This document shows, one piece after another, positions 14,016 to 18,574 of a stretch of DNA of 18,574 bases. Source of the DNA: Candidatus Altarchaeales archaeon. Its GTDB lineage: Archaea; Altiarchaeota; Altiarchaeia; IMC4; QMZM01. Numbering within the stretch: the stretch's first letter is position 1; each line of letters starts with the position of its first letter. The stretch is taken from contig QMZG01000007.1 in assembly GCA_003663045.1 (NCBI GenBank), forward strand, positions 1 through 18,574, given 5' to 3'. The notes beneath the pieces are model-generated. The model was not told the origin of the DNA. It made no database searches and saw nothing but the letters and a program-made list of their open reading frames with translations. A program made the position numbers and the translations under genes.

Positions 14016-15290
14016 CTAAATTACATTTCTCACAGCATCTAAACTTGCTTCTATCACAACGGGGTTATTAGGAAATCTCGGAGAAATTCCTTTCAATTTT
14101 CCCAAATGATAATTAATAGTGGCATCTGGATCCTTGAGGATATTTCCTGTTATTATACAAACTACCCTCTCTTTTTTGTCAATCATACCGCTTTCTACCA
14201 GCTTCTTTGCTCCAGCTACTGAAGCCGCGGATGCTGGTTCACATCCAATTCCCGAGGAATCGATCACGGCTTTGGCATCCATGATCTCCTGATCTGTGAC
14301 TTCCTCAACAATACCATTAGTCAGTTTTATTGTCCTTAATGCCTTTTTCCAACTTACCGGATTGCCTATCTTTATTGCCGTGGCTATGGTCTCGGGATCT
14401 TTCACTGGCTTTAGTTCTTCTTTCTTTTCCTTCCAGGTCCTGTAGAATGGGTCTGCCCCCGTTGCTTGAATAGATGCAATTCTTGGAATCTCTTCTATTA
14501 ATTCTAATTTTTCAAGTTCATCAAATGCCTTTCCAAATGCCGATGTATTTCCCAGGTTCCCGGCTGGAACCACCACCCAATCCGGAGAACTCCAGTTTAA
14601 TTGCTGTATCAATTCAAACATGATAGACTTTTGACCTTCAACCCGCCAGGGATTTATAGAATTGAGAAGGTATATTCCTAATTCTCTAGAAGATTTCTGA
14701 ACAAGAGACATGGCATCATCAAAATTTCCACTAACCTGAAATACTTGGGCGCCATAGGCCATGGCCTGAGATAATTTTCCAAAGGCGATCTCGCCCTCTG
14801 GGATAAACACTATTGATCTCATTCCAGCCATACTGGCATACGCGGCCATAGAAGCGGATGTATTTCCGGTGGATGCGCACGCCACTAAATTCATTCCGAG
14901 CCTTTTTGCCTCACTAATGCCTGCCGTCATGCCCCTGTCCTTAAAAGAGCCGGTTGGATTTTCCCCCTCGTGTTTCATGAAGATATTTTCTATTCCAGTA
15001 TATTGGATTACCTTTTTGTGAGAATACAGATTGGTATCCCCCTCTGGTCTTGAGACAATTTCCTTATCTTTAACTAGGGGATGAATCAGCTCCCTAAAGC
15101 GCCAGACCCCACTTCTGTAGGGAAATTCTCTTGATCCCAATCTGGAATCAAATAATCTCTTGGAAATTTTTTCCCTTATGAAATCCAAGTCAGGCACCAC
15201 ATCAAAGATACCACCGCAATTACTACACTCATATATCCCACTTGGTTCAAATTCTTTACCACAATCTATACATCTCAGTGTTATCCCCAT
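14016..15290 (-). CDS. thrC: Threonine synthase
   Basis: A 424-residue PLP enzyme converting O-phosphohomoserine to threonine. The N-terminus carries a zinc-ribbon-like segment (C7, C10, C22, C25), common in archaeal ThrC. The PLP lysine is K117 in ENPTGSFKDRG, followed by a STGNTSASMAAYA stretch and a VPAGNLGN phosphate loop. Length is normal for the long archaeal form. No other threonine gene is near. It is divergent from the HAD hydrolase with only 30 bases between start codons. No Shine-Dalgarno is visible, so the mRNA is probably leaderless, with a TATA-like TTAATTATAA about 25 bases upstream. Confidence 0.96.
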   Translation of the reverse strand: MGITLRCIDCGKEFEPSGIYECSNCGGIFDVVPDLDFIREKISKRLFDSRLGSREFPYRSGVWRFRELIHPLVKDKEIVSRPEGDTNLYSHKKVIQYTGIENIFMKHEGENPTGSFKDRGMTAGISEAKRLGMNLVACASTGNTSASMAAYASMAGMRSIVFIPEGEIAFGKLSQAMAYGAQVFQVSGNFDDAMSLVQKSSRELGIYLLNSINPWRVEGQKSIMFELIQQLNWSSPDWVVVPAGNLGNTSAFGKAFDELEKLELIEEIPRIASIQATGADPFYRTWKEKKEELKPVKDPETIATAIKIGNPVSWKKALRTIKLTNGIVEEVTDQEIMDAKAVIDSSGIGCEPASAASVAGAKKLVESGMIDKKERVVCIITGNILKDPDATINYHLGKLKGISPRFPNNPVVIEASLDAVRNVI

Positions 15291-15320
15291 TTTAAATCAG
15301 TATCCATTATAATTAATGAA

Positions 15321-16034
15321 ATGAACAAAATTAAAGCCGTGTTTTTTGATATTGATGATACCCTCTATGATAGCACATTGCAGACAGAGATGGTTAGGAG
15401 AAATGCCATAAAGGCTATGATAGAGGCAGGTCTGGATATAGGAGAGGAGGATGGTCTTGAGGCTTTAAAAGATATCGTGAAAGAATTTGGTTCTAATTAT
15501 CAATATCATTTTGATGAATTATTAAAAAAATTTGGCTATGATGAAAATCCCAGGATAATCGCCGCGGGAATCGTAGCCTATCATACTACCAAGTTAGCAT
15601 ACCTGGTGCCCTTTGCAGATACTATTCCTACGTTGCTGGCATTGAGAGACAAAGGTTATAAACTTGGTATAATAACCGATGGGGTAGCAGTAAAACAATG
15701 GGAAAAATTAATTCGTCTGGGATTGCAGCATTTTTTCCATGCAGTGGTAATCTCTGAGGAGATTAAAAAAGAAAAACCAGATATTGAGATATTTAGATTG
15801 GCTGCCGAGAGGATAGGCTGTAAACCAGAGGAGACAGCTATGGTTGGTGATAGGCTAGATAAAGACATCCTAGGAGCCAATAGAGCTGGAATGGTAACTA
15901 TCCAAATAGTGAAGGGGAAATACAGGGGTCAAATGCCAAAAGATAAGGAGGAAGAACCGAATTATGTCATTTCAAGTCTGAAAGAGATTCTAAGGATTTT
16001 TAGATCTGACAATTTGGCGAAGTCGGGTTTCTAA
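15321..16034 (+). CDS. HAD-family hydrolase (subfamily IA)
   Basis: A 237-residue haloacid-dehalogenase-type phosphatase. Motif I is FFDIDDTLYDS with nucleophile D10 and general acid D12. A helical cap spans about 18-95. Motif II is GIITDG, motif III is the Lys in KKEKPDIEIF, and motif IV is MVGDRLDKDI. It belongs with the archaeal TIGR02253-like group, often called phosphoglycolate or 2-haloalkanoate phosphatases. The substrate cannot be assigned. The ATG at 15321 has no Shine-Dalgarno, and ATTTTAAAT about 25-30 bases upstream suggests a leaderless mRNA. A strong hairpin follows the stop. Confidence 0.9.
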   Translation: MNKIKAVFFDIDDTLYDSTLQTEMVRRNAIKAMIEAGLDIGEEDGLEALKDIVKEFGSNYQYHFDELLKKFGYDENPRIIAAGIVAYHTTKLAYLVPFADTIPTLLALRDKGYKLGIITDGVAVKQWEKLIRLGLQHFFHAVVISEEIKKEKPDIEIFRLAAERIGCKPEETAMVGDRLDKDILGANRAGMVTIQIVKGKYRGQMPKDKEEEPNYVISSLKEILRIFRSDNLAKSGF

Positions 16035-16035
16035 A

Positions 16036-16056
16036 TCAACCTTTAAGAAAGGTTGA
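16036..16056. terminator. Hairpin after HAD gene
   Basis: TCAACCTTT (16036-16044) and AAAGGTTGA (16048-16056) form a perfect 9-bp stem with a three-base loop, beginning one base after the HAD stop. A second stem (TGGGTT 16065-16070, AACCCA 16078-16083) follows. It may be a terminator or belong to the hairpin group near tRNAs. Confidence 0.55.
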
Positions 16057-16152
16057 CCAAACAATGGGTTATTTTGCAACCCACTATGAATTCAACACAT
16101 ATGAAACTATTGAATCTGCGAGTAAATTCCTTTTCTTTCTTTTTCGTGCACG

Positions 16153-16181
16153 TTTTTCTTTCTTTTCTAAAGAAAGAAAAA
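16153..16181. repeat. 13-bp polypyrimidine/polypurine hairpin at the tRNA-Ser 3' end
   Basis: TTTTTCTTTCTTT (16153-16165) and its perfect complement (16169-16181) flank a TCT loop. GCAC/GTGC can extend the stem by four pairs past one mismatch. On the tRNA strand its T-rich arm begins five bases after the tRNA discriminator, so it may serve as the terminator. A second single arm (CCTTTTCTTTCTTTTT) lies at about 16129-16144. Confidence 0.75.
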
Positions 16182-16185
16182 GGTG

Positions 16186-16272
16186 CGCCGAGGTTGGGAT
16201 TTGAACCCAAGCTCCCCAGAGGGGAACGGACTTAGCAGGCCCGCGCGTTAAGCCATACTCCGCCACCTCGGC
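16186..16272 (-). tRNA. tRNA-Ser (anticodon GCT)
   Basis: An 87-base class II tRNA. The acceptor GCCGAGG (5' end at 16272) pairs with CCTCGGC, with discriminator G at 16186. The anticodon loop CTGCTAA gives GCT, reading AGC/AGU. The long variable arm TTCCCC-TCT-GGGGAG is diagnostic of serine or leucine tRNAs. The T loop is TTCAAAT. No CCA is encoded. Its 5' end lies one base after the stop codon of the Trm112-like gene, so it is probably released from an operon transcript. Confidence 0.96.
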
Positions 16273-16273
16273 T

Positions 16274-16435
16274 TCACTCTTCAATCTTTTCTGCTTCATC
16301 AATCAGCATGATGGGGATATCATCCTCAATCCTGTACCTGAGTTTGCACTTATGACAGATCAAGGAATTATCCCTAAATTCCAAATCCCCCTTACATTTT
16401 GGACATGCCAATATCTCCAACAATTTCTTATCCAT
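16274..16435 (-). CDS. Trm112/YcaR-like small zinc-ribbon protein
   Basis: A 53-residue protein beginning MDKKLLEILACPKCKGDLEF and ending in DEAEKIEE. It has paired cysteines C11/C14 and C27/C30, with IEDDIPIMLIDEA near the end, the pattern of Trm112/UPF0434. In archaea and eukaryotes Trm112 stabilises and activates methyltransferases acting on tRNA, rRNA and release factor. The ATG at 16435 lies 20 bases after the cbf5 stop, with no clear Shine-Dalgarno. The stop is one base from tRNA-Ser. Its context with Cbf5, L14e and a tRNA fits an RNA-modification role. The archaeal Trm112 assignment is likely but rests on motifs only. Confidence 0.85.
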   Translation of the reverse strand: MDKKLLEILACPKCKGDLEFRDNSLICHKCKLRYRIEDDIPIMLIDEAEKIEE

Positions 16436-16455
16436 GTTACAATTTTAGATTTCAG

Positions 16456-17454
16456 TTAAATATTTTCAATCTTCTCCGCTTTATGCCACTTTTTTGGATA
16501 TACATCAGGGCTCATAATCACTCGCTCCAGATCGACCACCGTTCCCGTTTTCATCTCATAGATCTCCTCCGACGTCTTGATGCTTCTTCCCAGGGCGACT
16601 AATTCATTCTTTAGAGAGAATAAGGAAATTAACTCATTCTTCTGAATTCCTTTCTCTAATTTACTCACCCCCGGAGCATTGAGATTTGCGCCATGACAAA
16701 CTGCGGCGATTGCAGAATCTTTTATCCATATTTTTTTCAGATGCTGAACTGCTTTCTCCACCGGCAGGATATACCTTCTAAGATAACTCTCATCATTATC
16801 TTCAAGATAGAATTCATAGGCATCCTTCAGATCATGCAATTTAACAATGGAATTTTCATCAAAGGGTCCAGCCTTAGTTCTTCTTAATTCACGCATATGC
16901 GCCCCCACACCGAGGACGAGACCCATGTCATGACACAATTTTCTGATGTATGTCCCGGATTCACACCGAACATTAAAAAGTACCTCTCTATTTTCTCTTT
17001 CCAAAATCTTTAGTTGATATACCCTTCTTTTTCTCAACCCCCTTTTTACTGAAGATCTTAGGGGCGGTGTCTGAAATATTTCTCCTTGAAAATAATTAAA
17101 AATTTTTCTAAGTTTATCATCAGAAACATTGCCATGTAAAGACATTAGGCATATATATTCCTTCTCTGAAAGTAACAATGCCTGAACAATCTTAGTTGCA
17201 TTTTCAAGAGCGACTGGGAGAACGCCAGTTACCTTTGGATCCAGAGTTCCAGAATGACCTGCCTTTTTCAAATTCAAAATTTTTTTAACCCAAGAAGTTA
17301 CTTGATGCGAGGTGGGTCCAGGTGGCTTGTCAAGATTTACAATCCCATTCCCAAGATATTCCTTGAGTTCTCTCTTCTCAGGATCACAACCATACCTCGG
17401 ATCGGTCTCTTCTCTTGACTTGACCAGAATTTCTCTAAGAATTTCAAATTTCAT
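16456..17454 (-). CDS. cbf5: tRNA/rRNA pseudouridine synthase Cbf5 (dyskerin/TruB family)
   Basis: A 332-residue catalytic subunit of H/ACA RNPs, which converts guided uridines to pseudouridine in rRNA and U55 in tRNA. The TruB domain has GIVNLDKPPGPTSHQV and the catalytic Asp in AGHSGTLDPKVTG (D72 from this start). A C-terminal PUA domain covers about the last 80 residues. The frame also opens at TTG 17469, overlapping L14e, but the ATG at 17454 gives the family's normal N-terminus (MKFEILREILVKS), so I use it. L14e immediately upstream is a conserved archaeal pairing. The Trm112-like gene follows after 20 bases. Partner Gar1 is in this window; Nop10 and L7Ae are not. Confidence 0.95.
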   Translation of the reverse strand: MKFEILREILVKSREETDPRYGCDPEKRELKEYLGNGIVNLDKPPGPTSHQVTSWVKKILNLKKAGHSGTLDPKVTGVLPVALENATKIVQALLLSEKEYICLMSLHGNVSDDKLRKIFNYFQGEIFQTPPLRSSVKRGLRKRRVYQLKILERENREVLFNVRCESGTYIRKLCHDMGLVLGVGAHMRELRRTKAGPFDENSIVKLHDLKDAYEFYLEDNDESYLRRYILPVEKAVQHLKKIWIKDSAIAAVCHGANLNAPGVSKLEKGIQKNELISLFSLKNELVALGRSIKTSEEIYEMKTGTVVDLERVIMSPDVYPKKWHKAEKIENI

Positions 17455-17461
17455 AATGAGT

Positions 17462-17695
17462 TTAGGCAAAATTTTCTTTCTCTAATTCCTTTATCACATC
17501 CTCGGTAGCTGCACCTTTCTTTATGTCAAGAACCTTCGGTAATGGCTCCAGATGGAGAACATTAGTTTTCTTCCTTTTCATCTCCTTTCCATCTATCAGC
17601 ACGAAATTCTTATCTATCCTTTCTACCACTACGCAGTACTTTCCAGCATCCTTCCCTCTGACCTTCCTGCAAACCCTGCCAACCTCCATTATCAT
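17462..17695 (-). CDS. rpl14e: 50S ribosomal protein L14e (eL14)
   Basis: A 77-residue small KOW-type ribosomal protein beginning MIMEVGRVCRKVRGKDAGKY and continuing VVERIDKNFVLIDG, matching archaeal L14e in sequence and length. An in-frame GTG at 17704 is part of the Shine-Dalgarno AGGTGA, so translation must start at the ATG 17695 downstream of it. It is read into cbf5, whose start is 7 bases past the L14e stop. Upstream is a spacer with two hairpins and then tRNA(CAT). Confidence 0.94.
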   Translation of the reverse strand: MIMEVGRVCRKVRGKDAGKYCVVVERIDKNFVLIDGKEMKRKKTNVLHLEPLPKVLDIKKGAATEDVIKELEKENFA

Positions 17696-17732
17696 TTTTT
17701 TCACCTATACTGGCTATCGCACTTATTAGCTT

Positions 17733-17747
17733 GAATCCGAAGGATTC
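17733..17747. repeat. GAA/TTC-loop hairpin upstream of L14e
   Basis: GAATCC and GGATTC form a 6-bp stem with a GAA loop (CTTCG core on the minus strand). It lies in the leader of L14e, 38 bases before its ATG. Confidence 0.6.
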
Positions 17748-17764
17748 GAGTCTGTCGGATGAGA

Positions 17765-17783
17765 AAGACGCCAAAGGCGTCTT
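17765..17783. repeat. 8-bp hairpin in the tRNA(CAT) trailer
   Basis: AAGACGCC (17765-17772) and GGCGTCTT (17776-17783) are perfect arms around AAA, followed on the plus strand by a T-run and located 12 bases past the tRNA 3' end on its own strand. It may be a terminator or processing signal. Confidence 0.65.
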
Positions 17784-17794
17784 ATTTTTTCTTT

Positions 17795-17953
17795 TGGGCC
17801 CGAAGGGATTCGAACCCTCGACCACTCGATAACTCAAACCTTTCCACTTCACCAAAATTTTTATTTCTTTTGGAGTGAAGCACTTTTCTTTCTTTGTAAG
17901 AAAGAAAAGGGCTCTATGAGTCGAGCGCTCTAACCGAACTGAGCTACGGGCCC
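17795..17953 (-). tRNA. Intron-containing tRNA with anticodon CAT (elongator Met, or Ile2)
   Basis: The 5' exon (17953-17915, 39 bases) and 3' exon (17830-17795, 36 bases) form a 75-base cloverleaf. The acceptor GGGCCCG/CGGGCCC has discriminator A, the D stem is GCTC/GAGC, the anticodon stem is CTCGA/TCGAG, and the loop CTCATAA gives anticodon CAT. An 84-base intron sits between positions 37 and 38. Precursor pairing gives a textbook bulge-helix-bulge: central helix CTCA/TGAG, bulges TA|G and TT|A, and an outer helix beginning AGCC/GGTT. The first base G and the acceptor exclude initiator tRNA. Elongator Met versus Ile2 (lysidine-like agmatidine C34) is not settled. No CCA is encoded. Confidence 0.92.
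17831..17914 (-). other. 84-base tRNA intron with two hairpins
   Basis: The intron contains a perfect 12-bp hairpin (17883-17894 with 17898-17909, loop TGT on the plus strand). A second stem pairs CCAAAA with TTTTGG and CTTCA with TGAAG around a two-base bulge. Its first hairpin includes the 23-base segment repeated after tRNA-Glu. The splice sites are bulge-helix-bulge type, to be cut by the archaeal splicing endonuclease. Confidence 0.85.
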
Positions 17954-17986
17954 TTTATGTAGTGTCTATAGTGTCTAACTTTTCTA

Positions 17987-18059
17987 CGCCTCGGGCAGGA
18001 CTTGAACCTGCGACCATCTGGTTAACAGCCAGACGCTCCACCAACTGAGCTACCGAGGC
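17987..18059 (-). tRNA. tRNA-Asn (anticodon GTT)
   Basis: A 73-base cloverleaf. The acceptor GCCTCGG (5' end at 18059) pairs with CCGAGGC, with discriminator G at 17987. The anticodon stem TCTGG/CCAGA encloses CTGTTAA, giving GTT. The T arm is GCAGG-TTCAAGT-CCTGC. No CCA is encoded. It lies 33 bases upstream of tRNA(CAT) on the same strand, so the two probably share a precursor. Confidence 0.96.
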
Positions 18060-18065
18060 AACTGG

Positions 18066-18083
18066 CATGAATTTTAATTCATG
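18066..18083. repeat. Near-palindrome just upstream of tRNA-Asn
   Basis: CATGAATT and AATTCATG are perfect 8-base arms around TT, seven bases upstream of the tRNA-Asn 5' end, followed by a further ATGAATTATGAATT duplication. Confidence 0.6.
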
Positions 18084-18106
18084 ATGAATTATGAATTCGA
18101 TGAGCA

Positions 18107-18123
18107 GTATTGCGAAGCAATAC
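18107..18123. repeat. GAA-loop hairpin in tRNA-Asn leader
   Basis: GTATTGC (18107-18113) and GCAATAC (18117-18123) form a 7-bp stem around GAA. On the tRNA strand the loop region reads CTTCG, as in the tRNA-Glu leader hairpin. Confidence 0.6.
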
Positions 18124-18190
18124 CGCATAATGATGATCAACATGTTTAATATTTTTTTATTTGGAATTAAATAATGAAAAAGAAATAAAT

Positions 18191-18574
18191 TCACTTCGCC
18201 TTCCTTCCTTTTGCTCTTATACTCGGTCTTACCTTTTCCGCTCCTTTGCCTTTCTTTCTCAAGCCACGACCTCTTTTACCTGCCGGTGTTAATCCTCGAA
18301 AAACCCTCTTTGTATGTTGCTTTTCACAGATCCAGTTTATGTCTCCATCACTCTGAATCACGGGATGGTTGGGATCTACAAGGATCACCTCGTACCATTT
18401 ATACTGCCCATCCTCCCAAAGCCAATAAGAACCAAGAACCTCAAGATTTGGAAATTTTTTCTGACTCCGTTCTTCTGCTATCCTTTGAATGGATTTTGCC
18501 GGGGTGATCTTCGTTACACCCATCCTCTTGGGTCTTCTACCTGCTACTGGACGAGATTTTCTCATCCCACCCCT
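18191..18574 (-). CDS. rpl15e: 50S ribosomal protein L15e (eL15), 5' end outside window
   Basis: The C-terminal 127 residues of L15e; the frame continues past the window edge. Visible are ITPAKSIQRIAEER, YPNLEVL-type and YKWYEVILVDPNHP motifs, NWICEKQH, then a basic tail (RGLTPAGKRGRGLRKKGKGAEKVRPSIRA). Archaeal L15e is about 194 residues, so about 65 N-terminal residues are missing. An internal ATG at 18565 is not the start. It heads the minus-strand translation cluster, 131 bases upstream of tRNA-Asn; the spacer holds two hairpins. Confidence 0.96.
   Translation of the reverse strand, partial: RGGMRKSRPVAGRRPKRMGVTKITPAKSIQRIAEERSQKKFPNLEVLGSYWLWEDGQYKWYEVILVDPNHPVIQSDGDINWICEKQHTKRVFRGLTPAGKRGRGLRKKGKGAEKVRPSIRAKGRKAK

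Noticed and set aside
17455..17469. TTG start for Cbf5
   Set aside because: It would overlap L14e and add five atypical residues; the ATG at 17454 fits the family N-terminus, though the TTG cannot be fully excluded.
17696..17704. GTG start for L14e
   Set aside because: The GTG is inside the AGGTGA ribosome site serving the ATG at 17695.
17795..17953. Initiator tRNA-Met
   Set aside because: Archaeal initiators begin with A and carry GGG/CCC pairs in the anticodon stem; this tRNA begins with G and has CTCGA/TCGAG.

Overview
The window is chromosomal DNA from a euryarchaeon-like archaeon of moderate to low GC. The evidence is archaeal EF-2 with the diphthamide histidine, EF-1A, S10, L14e, L15e, Cbf5 and Gar1, two TFB transcription factors, a CTP-dependent riboflavin kinase, an archaeal Thi4 with His in the sulfur-donor position, BRE/TATA promoters, and a tRNA whose intron has a bulge-helix-bulge splice motif. 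I do not assign a genus. No phage, insertion sequence, CRISPR array or rRNA was seen.

Layout. Bases 1-74 look like the 3' end of an unidentified plus-strand gene. A GC-rich CTTCG-containing spacer follows, then the C-terminal half of a split carbamoyl-phosphate synthase (carB2, minus). Bases 2102-6077 hold EF-2, EF-1A and S10 (plus), a str-type operon remnant without S12 and S7. Next come tRNA-Glu (plus) and a minus-strand run read M42 peptidase, zinc-ribbon membrane protein, YfcE-type phosphodiesterase. Divergent from it, the plus strand carries Gar1, TFB-A, riboflavin kinase and TFB-B. TrkA (minus), Thi4 and a surface protein (plus), threonine synthase (minus) and a HAD hydrolase (plus) follow. 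The last 2.4 kb is entirely minus strand and entirely translation or RNA modification: L15e, tRNA-Asn, intron-containing tRNA(CAT), L14e, Cbf5, a Trm112-like zinc ribbon and tRNA-Ser.

How the genes work together. Two loci carry H/ACA pseudouridylation proteins: Gar1 with the TFB operon, and Cbf5 with L14e. The Cbf5 operon continues through a 53-residue Trm112-like protein directly into tRNA-Ser(GCT) with one base between them, so one transcript probably encodes an RNA-modification enzyme, a methyltransferase activator and a substrate tRNA.

Most unusual features. Short hairpins, mostly with three-base loops, cluster at the tRNA loci. One polypyrimidine/polypurine hairpin lies inside the tRNA(CAT) intron, and 23 bases of it are repeated exactly just downstream of tRNA-Glu, which suggests a small palindromic element targeting tRNA loci or a shared RNA-processing signal. 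The second TFB has a shortened, divergent helix-turn-helix where canonical TFB reads the BRE. Motifs of the TTACCT type occur upstream of both TFB transcription units.
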